Below, piece after piece: positions 1-8,385 of a DNA stretch of 64,000 bases. This DNA is from Chelatococcus sambhunathii (GTDB taxonomy: Bacteria; Pseudomonadota; Alphaproteobacteria; Rhizobiales; Methylopilaceae). The stretch is from contig JADBEO010000012.1 of the NCBI GenBank assembly GCA_031316315.1, positions 1-64,000 of the forward strand. The letters are read 5' to 3'. Below the pieces are notes generated by a model. It worked only from the letters and a program-made list of their open reading frames with translations. It made no database searches and was not told where the DNA came from. A program made the translations under genes and the position numbers. Position 1 is the first letter of the stretch, and every line of letters starts with the position of its first letter.

Positions 1-2
1 CC

Positions 3-1364
3 ACCCTACCCTCCCCTGTCCCAGGGGAGGGATCCGGAAGCCTCCCCGCCACAACCGCCGTCCTCCGCGAAATCCGCGACGTCATCGCCCCGCGCGTCGA
101 CATGAGCGGCGCGGCCGAGATTGACGGGCTGCTCGCCGCGCTCGACGGCCGGTTCGTGCCGCCCGGTCCTTCCGGCGCGCCGACCCGCGCGCGCCTCGAC
201 GCGCTGCCGACAGGGCGCAACTTCTTCGCGCTTGATCCGCGCTCCGCGCCGACCGAGGCCGCGTGGCGATTGGGGCGCGCAGCCGCCGACGTTCTCTGCC
301 GCCGCCATTTTCAGGACCACGGCGAGTGGCCGCGCCGGCTCGCGATCTCCGCCTGGGGCACGGCGAACATGCGCACCGGCGGCGACGACATCGCGCAGGC
401 GCTCGCGCTGCTCGGCGTCGCGCCGCAGTGGGAGGCGGGATCGTCGCGCGTCGTCGGGCTGGAGATCATGCCGCTATCCGACCTGAAGCGGCCCCGGGTC
501 GACGTGCTGTTCCGCATCTCGGGCTTCTTCCGGGACGCCTTCCCGTTCCAGATCGACCTGATCGACGAGGCGATGCGGCTCGTCGGCGAGCTGGATGAGG
601 ACGACGGGTCGAACCCGATCGCCGCCCGCTTCCGCGAAGAGGGCGCGGCCGGGCGCGAGACGCACGCAATCTTCGGCGCGCGGCCGGGCGCCTACGGAAC
701 CGGCCTCGCGCCGCTGCTGAACGAGAGCGCCTGGGAGCGGCGCGAGGACCTCGCGGAAGCGTATCTCGCGGCGAGCGGCTTCGCCTATGCGCAAGGGATC
801 GAGGGCGCGCCGGCGCGGGACACGCTCGAAGCGCTCGCGAGCGAGGTCGACGGGGTGGTGCAATCGCAGGACGCCCGCGAGTTCGACCTTCTCGACAGCG
901 ACGATTTCCACGAGTTCGCCGGCGGGCTGTCGGCGGCGGTTGAGCGTCTGAAGGGCGCGGCGCCCGCCGTGTACCACGTCGACACGTCGCGGACGGAAAC
1001 GCCGCTCGCCCGCACGCTTGCGGAAGAAATCGCGCTCGTGGTGCGCGCCCGCGCCGCGAACCCCAAGTGGATCGCGGCGATGCGCAGCCATGGCCACAAG
1101 GGCGCGGCCGAAATGCTCGCGACGGTGCGCAACCTCATGGGTTTTGCGGCCACGACCGACGCGACTGGCTCCCACCAGTTCGAGGCGCTCTACGAGGCCT
1201 ATCTGGCCGATCCGGACACCCGCTGCTTCATCGCCGAGGCGAACCCCGCCGCGCTTCGGGAGCTCGCCGCCGCCTTTCTCGAATCCGAACGGCGCGGCTT
1301 CTGGCGACCCCGCCGCAACAGCGCCCATGACGAACTCGCCGGACTTCTGGAGGCCGCCCAATGA
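3..1364 (+). CDS. cobN: Cobaltochelatase subunit CobN, C-terminal part (5' truncated by window edge)
   Basis: CobN is the large subunit of the ATP-dependent CobNST chelatase, which inserts cobalt into hydrogenobyrinic acid a,c-diamide in the aerobic cobalamin pathway. The frame is open from base 3, so only about the last 450 residues of a protein usually near 1250 residues are present. Conserved family stretches are visible: FVPPGPSGAPTR, LPTGRNFF, WGTANMRTGGDDIAQAL, RISGFFRDAFP, FGARPGAYGTGL, LLDSDDFHEF and NPKWI. The stop overlaps the start of cobO (ATGA), which indicates translational coupling. The first 17 or so visible residues are Pro/Gly/Ser-rich and lie over a palindromic repeat, just before the conserved core resumes. 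An ATG at 102 is internal and not a true start. The cobS and cobT partner genes are not in the window. Confidence 0.95.
   Translation, partial: TLPSPVPGEGSGSLPATTAVLREIRDVIAPRVDMSGAAEIDGLLAALDGRFVPPGPSGAPTRARLDALPTGRNFFALDPRSAPTEAAWRLGRAAADVLCRRHFQDHGEWPRRLAISAWGTANMRTGGDDIAQALALLGVAPQWEAGSSRVVGLEIMPLSDLKRPRVDVLFRISGFFRDAFPFQIDLIDEAMRLVGELDEDDGSNPIAARFREEGAAGRETHAIFGARPGAYGTGLAPLLNESAWERREDLAEAYLAASGFAYAQGIEGAPARDTLEALASEVDGVVQSQDAREFDLLDSDDFHEFAGGLSAAVERLKGAAPAVYHVDTSRTETPLARTLAEEIALVVRARAANPKWIAAMRSHGHKGAAEMLATVRNLMGFAATTDATGSHQFEALYEAYLADPDTRCFIAEANPAALRELAAAFLESERRGFWRPRRNSAHDELAGLLEAAQ
9..31. repeat. Perfect 10-bp inverted repeat inside cobN
   Basis: CCCTCCCCTG (9-18) and CAGGGGAGGG (22-31) are exact reverse complements around a 3-base loop. 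Such CCCTCCCC/GGGGAGGG palindromes usually occur between genes in rhizobial genomes. Here the element lies in the open cobN frame and encodes part of a low-complexity linker. The window edge cuts off what precedes it. Confidence 0.7.
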
Positions 1365-1963
1365 CGACCGACGTCGATCGCCACGCCGAGAAGATGAAGG
1401 CGCGCAAGGCACATCAGGACAAGATCGTCGCTGAGCGTCAGGGCGAAAAGGGCCTGCTGATCGTCCACACCGGCAAGGGCAAGGGCAAGTCGACCGCCGC
1501 CTTCGGCATGGCGATGCGCGCCATCGCGCACGGCATGAAGGTGGGCGTCGTACAGTTCATCAAGGGCCCGTGGGAGAGCGGCGAGCGCGACCTGCTGCGC
1601 AAGTTCCCCGATCAGGTCGAGGTCCATGCCATGGGCGAGGGCTTCACCTGGGAGACGCAGGACCGGGAGCGCGATGTCCGCGCCGCCCGCGAAGCGTGGG
1701 AAATGTCGAAGAAGTTCATCGCGGACCCCGAGGTGAAGCTCGTGGTGCTCGACGAGCTCAACATCGTGCTGCGCTACGACTATCTTGACCTCGCCGAGGT
1801 GATCGAGGCGATCGCCGCGCGCCCGGCGGGCTGCCACGTCGTCGTCACCGGCCGCAACGCCAAGGACGAGCTGATCGAGGCGGCCGATCTCGTCACCGAG
1901 ATGACGCAGGTGAAGCACCCCTTCCGCGACGGCATCAAGGCGCAGGCGGGGATCGAGTTTTGA
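1361..1963 (+). CDS. cobO: Cob(I)yrinic acid a,c-diamide adenosyltransferase (CobO/BtuR type)
   Basis: This enzyme transfers the adenosyl group of ATP to the cobalt of cob(I)yrinic acid a,c-diamide (or cobinamide), forming the Co-C bond. The 200-residue product has the usual length of the BtuR/CobA/CobO family. It shows the family P-loop GKGKGKSTAAFG at about residues 39-50, followed by VGVVQFIKGPW and VVLDELN, all typical of the ATP and corrinoid site. The start ATG overlaps the cobN stop in an ATGA junction, so the two are almost certainly co-translated. In the pathway this step follows cobalt insertion by CobNST, which matches the gene order. The N-terminal stretch is Lys/His-rich, as in many alphaproteobacterial homologues. 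Confidence 0.96.
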   Translation: MTTDVDRHAEKMKARKAHQDKIVAERQGEKGLLIVHTGKGKGKSTAAFGMAMRAIAHGMKVGVVQFIKGPWESGERDLLRKFPDQVEVHAMGEGFTWETQDRERDVRAAREAWEMSKKFIADPEVKLVVLDELNIVLRYDYLDLAEVIEAIAARPAGCHVVVTGRNAKDELIEAADLVTEMTQVKHPFRDGIKAQAGIEF

Positions 1964-1970
1964 GGGGGGT

Positions 1971-2187
1971 CAGGCGTCATCCCGGTCGCAGCGACGCCAA
2001 GAGCCGGGATCGGCTTCGGAATGCGACGCCGTCATCCTCGGGCTTGACCCGAGGATCCATCATGACGGGCGCGTCCGCGCCCGATGGATGCCCGGATCAA
2101 GTCCGGGCATGACGGTGGAGAGGCCATGGTTCTATCCTGACGGCGATCCCGGATCGGCCATGCGGCCGTCCGGGATGACGCCGCCCT
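1971..2187. repeat. Composite intergenic repeat of four short dyads
   Basis: The gap between cobO and cobQ is almost filled by consecutive palindromic modules. Each has a version of the flank CGTCATCC or GGATGACG. Visible dyads include CCTCGGgcttgaCCCGAGG (from 2035), GGCGCGtccGCGCCC (from 2068), GCCCGGAtcaagTCCGGGC (2090-2108) and an ATCCCGGA...TCCGGGAT pair (about 2147-2182). The pattern matches the short mosaic repeats common between genes in Rhizobiales. No coding potential or sigma-70-like promoter stands out. Confidence 0.75.
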
Positions 2188-2199
2188 AAAAGTCGCCTC

Positions 2200-3675
2200 A
2201 TGACCCGCCCCACCCCCGCGATCATGTTCCAGGGTACCGGCTCCAACGTCGGCAAGTCGCTGGTCGTCGCGGGGCTGTGCCGGCTGTTCGCGCGGCGCGG
2301 CGTCTCGGTCGCGCCGTTCAAGCCGCAGAACATGTCCAACAACGCGGCGGTGACGGCCGACGGCGGCGAGATCGGCCGCGCGCAGGCGCTGCAGGCGCGT
2401 GCGGCGCTGCGAGAGCCGCTGATCGACATGAACCCGGTGCTGCTGAAGCCGGAGAGCGAGACAGGCAGTCAGGTCGTCGTGCGCGGCCGGCGCATCGGCA
2501 GCTATCGAGGGCAGTCCTACGCCCAGCTGAAGCCGACGCTGATGCCGGCGGTCCTGCGAAGCTTCAATGCGCTGGCGGAGACCGCCGATATCGTCCTGGT
2601 CGAGGGCGCGGGCTCCGCGGCGGAGGTGAACCTCCGTAAGGGCGACATCGCAAACATGGGATTTGCCGAGGCGGCTAAAGTCCCGGTCGCTCTCGTGGGC
2701 GATATCGACCGAGGCGGCGTCATCGCCTCTCTGGTCGGCATCCATGCTTTGCTCCCCGACGAAGATCGGAAGCTGGTGCAGGCATTTATGATCAATCGTT
2801 TCCGCGGCGACTCAAGCTTGTTCGCCGACGGCATGACGCTGATCCGCGACCGCACCGGCTGGGAGGCTCTTGGTATCGCTCCCTGGTTTCCCGAAGCCGG
2901 CAAACTTCCAGCGGAGGATTCGGTCGATCTCGGAAGCCGCTCGAGTCGGACGAAGGACGGGCTCACGATCGTCGTGCCCGCCCTCCCACGGATCGCGAAT
3001 TTCGACGACCTCGATCCGCTGGCGCAGGAGCCCGGCGTCACGCTGCGCCTGCTCTCGCCAGGCGAGCCGATTCCGACCGACGCCGCGCTCGTCCTGCTTC
3101 CCGGCTCCAAGGCGACGATCGCGGACCTCGCGGCGCTGCGTGCGCTCGGTTGGGATCACGACATCCACGCCCATGTCCGCCGCGGCGGTCGCGTGCTCGG
3201 CCTTTGCGGCGGTTACCAGATGCTCGGCCGGTCGATCGCCGATCCCGACGGCGTCGAGGGGCCGCCGCAGGCGGTTCCAGGGCTTGGGCTGCTCGACGTC
3301 GACACCGTGCTCGACGGCGAAAAGCGGCTCGCACGAGTCTCGGGTCGCAGCCTCATCCACGACCGGCCGGTCGAGGGCTACGAGATCCATATGGGCCGCA
3401 CTGGCGGGTCGGATTGCGCCCGGCCTCTCTTCGAGATCAACGGCCGGCCCGAGGGTGCCGTCTCGAAGGACGGGCTGGTTCAGGGCGCCTATCTCCATGG
3501 CGTCTTCGCCGCAGACGGCTTCCGCCGCGCCTTCCTTGAGGGACTGGGCGTCGCTGGCTCCGCGCTCGCCTATGAAGCGACGGTCGAGGAGACGTTGGAC
3601 AGGCTCGCCGATCACCTCGAGGCGCATCTCGACATCGAGGCGATCGTCCGCATCGCGCATCGGCGCGGCGGCTAG
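2200..3675 (+). CDS. cobQ: Cobyric acid synthase CobQ
   Basis: CobQ is the glutamine-dependent amidotransferase that amidates carboxylates b, d, e and g of adenosylcobyrinic acid a,c-diamide to give adenosylcobyric acid. The 491-residue length is typical. The N-terminal synthetase domain opens with [13 protein letters not shown] (P-loop-like) and contains [14 protein letters not shown] and [24 protein letters not shown] follows near residue 168. The C-terminal class I-type glutaminase domain has the nucleophile elbow [11 protein letters not shown] (around residue 335) and the final YLHGVFA histidine region. It lies downstream of cobN-cobO on the same strand but is separated by a repeat-filled gap, so it may have its own promoter. 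It converges with cobD, leaving only 9 bp between the stops. Confidence 0.97.
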   Translation: MTRPTPAIMFQGTGSNVGKSLVVAGLCRLFARRGVSVAPFKPQNMSNNAAVTADGGEIGRAQALQARAALREPLIDMNPVLLKPESETGSQVVVRGRRIGSYRGQSYAQLKPTLMPAVLRSFNALAETADIVLVEGAGSAAEVNLRKGDIANMGFAEAAKVPVALVGDIDRGGVIASLVGIHALLPDEDRKLVQAFMINRFRGDSSLFADGMTLIRDRTGWEALGIAPWFPEAGKLPAEDSVDLGSRSSRTKDGLTIVVPALPRIANFDDLDPLAQEPGVTLRLLSPGEPIPTDAALVLLPGSKATIADLAALRALGWDHDIHAHVRRGGRVLGLCGGYQMLGRSIADPDGVEGPPQAVPGLGLLDVDTVLDGEKRLARVSGRSLIHDRPVEGYEIHMGRTGGSDCARPLFEINGRPEGAVSKDGLVQGAYLHGVFAADGFRRAFLEGLGVAGSALAYEATVEETLDRLADHLEAHLDIEAIVRIAHRRGG

Positions 3676-3684
3676 CGCGGCGCG

Positions 3685-4665
3685 TTACGCGGTGACCAAG
3701 AACGCCGCCGCGATCAACGCCACCAACCCCGCATGGACCACGCAGGCGGCGCGCAACAGGCGCAGCGCCTCGCCGATGTCGCCGATCGTCAGCGTCTTGC
3801 GCCCCGCGGCGTTCATGTAAGGCAAGTCGCGCGTCACGCCCGAATAGACGCGCGGGCCGCCCAGCGCGATCCCGAGCGCGCCGGCGAAAGCGGTCTCCGG
3901 CCAGCCGGCGTTGGGCGAGGCGTGGCTTCCCGCGTCGCGGCGCATGGCGGCAAGGCCCGCGCGCCAGTCACGCCCGGTGACGAGCGCGGCGAACGCGACG
4001 ATCGCGCCTGAGAGGCGCGAGGCCGGCAGGTTCACAAGGTCGTCGAGCCGCGCCGCGGCCCAACCGAAGGCTCGGTGGCGCTCGGTCCGGTGCCCGATCA
4101 TGCTGTCGGCGGTGTTGATCGCCTTGTAAGCGAACAGGCCGGGCAGCCCGAACAGCAGGCCCCAGAACACGGGCGCGACGACGCCGTCGGAGAAGTTCTC
4201 GGCGGCGGATTCGATCGCGCCGCAGGCGACGCCGCTCTCGTCGAGCTTCGTCGGATCGCGCCCGACGATCATCGACACGGCGTGGCGCGCAGCGCCCAGG
4301 CCTCCCGCGGAGAAGGCGTCGCGGACGCGCGCGACATGGACGTAAAGGCTGTTCTGCGCGAGCAGGATCGAGCCGATAGCGCCCTCGACGAGGACGCCCC
4401 ACCCGTGGTCGCGGAACGGAAAGGCAAGCAGCCAGCCCACCGTTGCGGCCCCCAGCGTAATGGCCGCGATCGCGACGACGCCCCTGCGCCTCCGGACGCT
4501 CTCGTCCAGCTCGAGCCGGTTGAAGCGCCGGTCGAACCATCCGATCGCGGCGCCGATCACCGCGACGGGATGCGCGAGCCGCCGCCAGATCCCGTCGGGA
4601 TCGCCGACGACGGCGTCGATGACGAGCGCGACCAGCATGGCGGCCGCGTGATGGCCGATGTCCAA
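3685..4665 (-). CDS. cobD: Adenosylcobinamide-phosphate synthase CobD (CbiB)
   Basis: CobD/CbiB is an integral membrane protein that joins adenosylcobyric acid to (R)-1-amino-2-propanol or its phosphate, forming adenosylcobinamide (phosphate). The 326-residue protein has several hydrophobic segments and family signatures: DAVVGDPDGIWRRLAHPV near the N-terminus, RDPTKLDESGVACGAIES, NFSDGVVAPVFWGLLFGLPG, KAINTADSMIGHR and SPNAGWPETAFAGALGI. It lies 13 bp downstream of cobC on the same strand. CobC makes the aminopropanol phosphate substrate, so the pair forms a functional unit. Gene nomenclature follows the Pseudomonas denitrificans scheme; the Salmonella equivalent is cbiB. Confidence 0.96.
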   Translation of the reverse strand: MDIGHHAAAMLVALVIDAVVGDPDGIWRRLAHPVAVIGAAIGWFDRRFNRLELDESVRRRRGVVAIAAITLGAATVGWLLAFPFRDHGWGVLVEGAIGSILLAQNSLYVHVARVRDAFSAGGLGAARHAVSMIVGRDPTKLDESGVACGAIESAAENFSDGVVAPVFWGLLFGLPGLFAYKAINTADSMIGHRTERHRAFGWAAARLDDLVNLPASRLSGAIVAFAALVTGRDWRAGLAAMRRDAGSHASPNAGWPETAFAGALGIALGGPRVYSGVTRDLPYMNAAGRKTLTIGDIGEALRLLRAACVVHAGLVALIAAAFLVTA

Positions 4666-4678
4666 ACCCCTGCGCCCT

Positions 4679-5677
4679 TCAGGCCGCCGTCTGCAGCGCG
4701 TTACGCAGTTCCGCCCTCAGCCGTTCGAAGCCTTCCTCGTCCGGCGGCAGACCGAAACGGAGCTGGTCCGGGCGTTCGTCGAAGACGCGGCACCAGATGC
4801 CGGCGCGCGCCAGCTTGCGATGCACAGCCCCGGCGGCTGGGTGGCGGACCGTGCGGAACAGGTCGCAGCCCCGCACGTTCTCGAAGCCGGCGTCGGTGAG
4901 GATCGCGTCGAGCTTCATCGCCTCGACGGTCAGCTGCAGACGCGTCGCCGCGGCCCAGGACTCGTCGGCGAGCGCGATCCTGCCCGCCTCTAGCGCCGGT
5001 CCCGAGACAGGCCACGGCCCGAGTTCGCCCGCGAGCTCGCTCACCATCTCGGCGTCGCCGGCGGCGAAGCCGAGCCGCAGGCCCGGCAGCCCATAGAACT
5101 TTCCGAACGAGCGCAGCACGATCATGCCCTTCGGACCGACTCTCTGACCAATCGCGGTCTCGACGGAAACATCCGCGAAGCTCTCGTCGACGATCAGCAG
5201 CCCGTCCCGCTTGGCGAGATCGGCGGCGAGCTTGGCCAGCACCTCGGGCTCGGTGGTGCGCCCCGAAGGATTGTCGGGATTGACGACCACCACGACATGG
5301 CTGTCCTCGGCATGTGCGAGCGACCACGCCTCACGCACCTGATGGCCCGCGCGCGCCCAGAGGTAGGCGTGCTCGCCATAGGTCGGCCCGACGACCAGCA
5401 CCGAGCCGCGCACGCGCAGGTAAGGCAGCAACTGGATCATCGCCTGGGCGCCGGGACCGGCGACGGCTGGAGTGTCCGCGCTCCAGCCATAGGCGCGCCG
5501 CGCCGTCGCAAGAAGGTCCTTGACGTGCTCGGGATCCGGCAGCCGCGTCAGCGCCTCGGCGCTGAAGGGCGGCAGCGGATAGGCATGGGGATTGACGCCG
5601 GTCGACAGATCGAGCCAACCCTTCGCCGGTCGGCCGAACGCGGCTTCCGCCGCCGCGAGATCGCCGCCGTGCCTCAT
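4679..5677 (-). CDS. cobC: Threonine-phosphate decarboxylase-like enzyme CobC
   Basis: This is a PLP-dependent fold-type I enzyme of the CobC/CobD (Salmonella) group. It decarboxylates L-threonine phosphate to the aminopropanol phosphate used for the cobalamin side arm. The sequence begins MRHGGDLAAAEAAFG and continues WLDLSTGVNPHAYP, the family hallmark. It has PDNPSGRTT, VDESFADV, and the PLP-lysine segment VLRSFGKFYGLPGLRLGFA (around residue 205). An in-frame upstream ATG would add 23 residues rich in Arg and Cys, without homology to the family. The start at MRHGG is preferred for that reason and gives 332 residues. The gene is divergent from the DUF1636 gene, with about 140 bp between them. 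Confidence 0.93.
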   Translation of the reverse strand: MRHGGDLAAAEAAFGRPAKGWLDLSTGVNPHAYPLPPFSAEALTRLPDPEHVKDLLATARRAYGWSADTPAVAGPGAQAMIQLLPYLRVRGSVLVVGPTYGEHAYLWARAGHQVREAWSLAHAEDSHVVVVVNPDNPSGRTTEPEVLAKLAADLAKRDGLLIVDESFADVSVETAIGQRVGPKGMIVLRSFGKFYGLPGLRLGFAAGDAEMVSELAGELGPWPVSGPALEAGRIALADESWAAATRLQLTVEAMKLDAILTDAGFENVRGCDLFRTVRHPAAGAVHRKLARAGIWCRVFDERPDQLRFGLPPDEEGFERLRAELRNALQTAA

Positions 5678-5815
5678 GAACGCTCCTAAACACCCTCGCC
5701 GAAAAGTTGAGCAGATTTTGCGCCGCGTCAATCTGACTTGCGACAAGCACTTAGCGACAGGTGACCGCCGATCCTCGCCGATGCGCTACTACGCCGAAGC
5801 CGAGAGACGCGCTTG

Positions 5816-6223
5816 ATGGCGGGCACGATCACCACTCTGACGATCTGCCGCACCTGCCGCCCGGAGGGAGCGGCCGCTGACGCCGAACCCGCAGGCTCGG
5901 TCCTCGTCAGAGCCGTCGCGCGGGCGGCGACCGACGCCGCCGCGGTGGAGGTGCGGGCGATCGCCTGTCAGTCGGCCTGCTCGCGCGCCTGTTCGGCCAC
6001 CGTCGCGGCGGCGGGCAAGTTCTCCTACGTGATCGGCAATCTCGTCCCCGAGGACGCCGCGGACCTAGTGGCCTTCGCGGAGGCGCATGCGGCCGCCGTC
6101 GACGGCGTCCCGCCATGGCGGTCGCGGCCGGAACGGATCCGAAAGAACACGATCGCGCGCGTCCCGCCTCCCGGCGCGGACCATCCGCTCGTCGAGCGCC
6201 TGGAGCCGGCCGGCGACGCCTGA
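5816..6223 (+). CDS. DUF1636 family predicted metal-binding protein
   Basis: This 135-residue protein belongs to the DUF1636 (COG5469) family of small, ferredoxin-like predicted metal-binding proteins that recur in cobalamin and CobW neighbourhoods. Two cysteine clusters are visible: CRTC near residue 11 and CQSACSRAC near residue 50. A characteristic downstream segment reads FSYVIGNLVPEDAADL, and the C-terminal region has PPWRSRPERIRKNTIARVPP. The ATG at 5816 is directly preceded in frame by a TTG. No cobW gene is present here; the neighbours are cobC (divergent) and cobB (convergent, end to end). The biochemical role is unknown. A role in metal handling for the corrin pathway is inferred only from context. 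Confidence 0.85.
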   Translation: MAGTITTLTICRTCRPEGAAADAEPAGSVLVRAVARAATDAAAVEVRAIACQSACSRACSATVAAAGKFSYVIGNLVPEDAADLVAFAEAHAAAVDGVPPWRSRPERIRKNTIARVPPPGADHPLVERLEPAGDA

Positions 6224-7525
6224 TCAGGAGGCGTCGATCAAGTGCAGGAACGATCCGGCGACGGTCCCGACGGAGAGTCCCGCCGTCGTCCCCTCGCCGA
6301 GCCGGAACAGCGGCGCCGCCTCGCCCTCCCAGAGGGTCGACGCGTAGTGGAACTCGTGCGCCCGGCAGTCCAGTCCGGCCGGGCCGAGCGGGCCGTTCGC
6401 CGCGAGGGCGGCGCGGCGATAGCCGAGGTGGAGCTTGCGGCGCTTGAACGAGGTTTCGAGCGGCAGCAGGCCGAGCATCTGGTGGCGCGCTCCGTCGGCG
6501 TCGATCAGCCCCTCGCCCAGGACCATGTAGCCGCCGCACTCGCCATAGACGATGGCGCCTCGAGCGGCGGCGGCGCGGACGCCGGACGCGAACCGCGCGG
6601 CGGCGGAGACCCGCCCGGCATGGAGCTCGGGATAGCCGCCGGGCAGGAACACGGCGTCGGCGAAAGAATCCGGCGGCTCGTCCGCCAGCGGCGAGAACGG
6701 CAGGATCTCGGCCCCGGCGGCGCGCCAGCCGGCGAGCACATGGGGATAGGCGAAGCGGAAGGCGACGTCGTCGGCCACCGCGATGCGCGCGCCGAGCGGC
6801 CGGACCGGCGGCGAGGCCGGCGCGTCGGAATCGGACGACGGAAAACGGGCGATCGCCTTGAGCACCGGGAGATCGACATGGGCCGCGACTTCCCGGGCGG
6901 CGGCCGCGATGAACTGTTCGAGCCCTTCGAGTTCTTCGGCCTGGACAAGCCCGAGATGCCGCGAGGGGGTCCCGAGCTCCGTCCGCCTGGGGATCGCGCC
7001 GAAGACCGGCACGCCGGCGGCAGCGCAGCCTTCCCGCAGCAGCGCCTCGTGCCGCAGGCTCGCGACCCGGTTCAGGATCACGCCTGCAAACTCGACATCG
7101 AGGTCGAAGATCCGGAACCCCGAGGCGAGCGCGCCGACCGACTGCGCCATGCCCGAGGCGTCGACGACCAGCACGACTGATGCGCCAAGAGCCTTGGCGA
7201 CGTCCGCGGTTCCGCCGGCGCCGAGGCCCGGCTCGCCGGCCTTGTCGAACAGGCCCATCACGCCCTCGACGACCAGCACTTCGGCGTCGCGGCCGGCGTC
7301 CGAGGCGAGCGCGAGCAGGCGCTCGCGGGACATCGCCCATCCGTCGAGATTGAGCGAGGCGCGCCCGCTCGCCGCCGCATGGAAGCGGGGATCGATATAG
7401 TCGGGGCCGATCTTGGCGGAGCCGGCCGCGACGCCGGCGTCGCGGAAGGCGCGCAGCAGCCCAAGCGTGACGAGCGTCTTGCCCGAGCCGCTCGAAGGCG
7501 CCGCGACGACGAAAGCCGGCGTCAC
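6224..7525 (-). CDS. cobB: Hydrogenobyrinic acid / cobyrinate a,c-diamide synthase CobB
   Basis: CobB uses glutamine and ATP to amidate the a and c side chains of (hydrogeno)byrinic acid before cobalt insertion. The chosen GTG start overlaps the cobA stop and gives 433 residues, the expected size. The N-terminus has VVAAPSSGSGKTLVTLGLLRA, a P-loop-type ATP site at residues 9-16. KIGPDYIDP and VEGVMGLFD follow, then the glutaminase domain with FLPGGYPELHA, the nucleophile motif YGECGGYMVLG and the terminal FHYA histidine region. A much longer upstream reading frame exists but lies over cobA. The gene abuts the DUF1636 stop directly. Confidence 0.95.
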   Translation of the reverse strand: MTPAFVVAAPSSGSGKTLVTLGLLRAFRDAGVAAGSAKIGPDYIDPRFHAAASGRASLNLDGWAMSRERLLALASDAGRDAEVLVVEGVMGLFDKAGEPGLGAGGTADVAKALGASVVLVVDASGMAQSVGALASGFRIFDLDVEFAGVILNRVASLRHEALLREGCAAAGVPVFGAIPRRTELGTPSRHLGLVQAEELEGLEQFIAAAAREVAAHVDLPVLKAIARFPSSDSDAPASPPVRPLGARIAVADDVAFRFAYPHVLAGWRAAGAEILPFSPLADEPPDSFADAVFLPGGYPELHAGRVSAAARFASGVRAAAARGAIVYGECGGYMVLGEGLIDADGARHQMLGLLPLETSFKRRKLHLGYRRAALAANGPLGPAGLDCRAHEFHYASTLWEGEAAPLFRLGEGTTAGLSVGTVAGSFLHLIDAS

Positions 7526-8385
7526 CCGCCGAGCGCCTCGGCGTGCAGCGCCTCTCCCTGCGCCGCCGCAGCGAAGCCAAGGACCGGAGCCAGCGCGACG
7601 ACCCCGCCGACCACGATGATCGCGGGGGGCGCTATGCCCTCCACGTCGAGGCCGGCCGCAAGCCGGCCAAGCGTGGTGCGGGCGACCTGCTGACGATCGG
7701 TGGTGGCGTTCGCGACCACCGCGACCGGTTCGCTCGCCGGCCGACCCGCGTCGAGCAGGCGCTCTGCGATCACGCGCATCAGCCGGAAACCCATATAGAC
7801 GACCAGCACCGGCGCGCCGCGCGAGAGCGCCGGCCAGTCGAGCCTCTCGGAGAGGCCGCCGCTGGCGTCGTGCGCCGTGACGAAGGTGACGGACTGGTTG
7901 ACGTCGCGATGGGTCACCGGAATGCCGGCCGCCGCCAGTCCTCCGATGCCGGCGGTGACGCCCGGTGAGACGCGGAACGGCACGCCGGCCGCCACGAGGC
8001 CCTGCGCCTCCTCGGCGCCGCGCCCGAAAACGTAGGGGTCGCCGCCCTTCAGGCGCACCACCCGCTTGCCGCGCCGCGCCGCTCCGACCAGCAGCGCCGT
8101 GATCTCGGACTGCTTCGGCGACGGACAACCGGCGCGCTTGCCGACGAAGATCCGCTCGCAATCGACCCGCGTCAGCCTCAAAACCTCCGCATTTACAAGC
8201 GCATCGAAATAGAGGGCGTCGGCCTCGCCGAGCGCCCAGGCGGCCTGCAGCGTGACGAGTCCCGGATCGCCGGGCCCCGCCCCGACCAGCCAGACCGTTC
8301 CCGGGGGGAATGGCGGCATGGCGCGCGCGAGCGCGGGCGGCAGTTCAAGCGGAGACGGGGCGATATGCGACAACTCGGGCGACAT
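7522..8385 (-). CDS. cobA: Uroporphyrinogen-III C-methyltransferase CobA (SUMT)
   Basis: CobA methylates uroporphyrinogen III at C2 and C7 with S-adenosylmethionine to give precorrin-2, the first committed step toward cobalamin. Family motifs are VWLVGAGPGDPGLVTL, ADALYFDALV, GKRAGCPSPKQSEI, VRLKGGDPYVFGRGAEE and GVPFRVSPGVTAGIGGLAAAGIPVTHR. The product is a stand-alone SUMT of 287 residues, not fused to a CysG-type dehydrogenase. The stop overlaps the cobB GTG, suggesting coupling. The start is uncertain: an in-frame ATG four codons upstream (8397) is possible. The 5' end overlaps the opposite-strand cobK start. Confidence 0.95.
   Translation of the reverse strand: MSPELSHIAPSPLELPPALARAMPPFPPGTVWLVGAGPGDPGLVTLQAAWALGEADALYFDALVNAEVLRLTRVDCERIFVGKRAGCPSPKQSEITALLVGAARRGKRVVRLKGGDPYVFGRGAEEAQGLVAAGVPFRVSPGVTAGIGGLAAAGIPVTHRDVNQSVTFVTAHDASGGLSERLDWPALSRGAPVLVVYMGFRLMRVIAERLLDAGRPASEPVAVVANATTDRQQVARTTLGRLAAGLDVEGIAPPAIIVVGGVVALAPVLGFAAAAQGEALHAEALGG

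Noticed and set aside
5700-5815. Possible cobalamin riboswitch before the DUF1636 gene (AAGCCGAGAGACGCGC resembles a B12 box)
   Set aside because: The other conserved parts (the GCCACTG box and the core with CCCGCAAC) are not present in the 140-bp gap, and the similarity is short and GC-rich.
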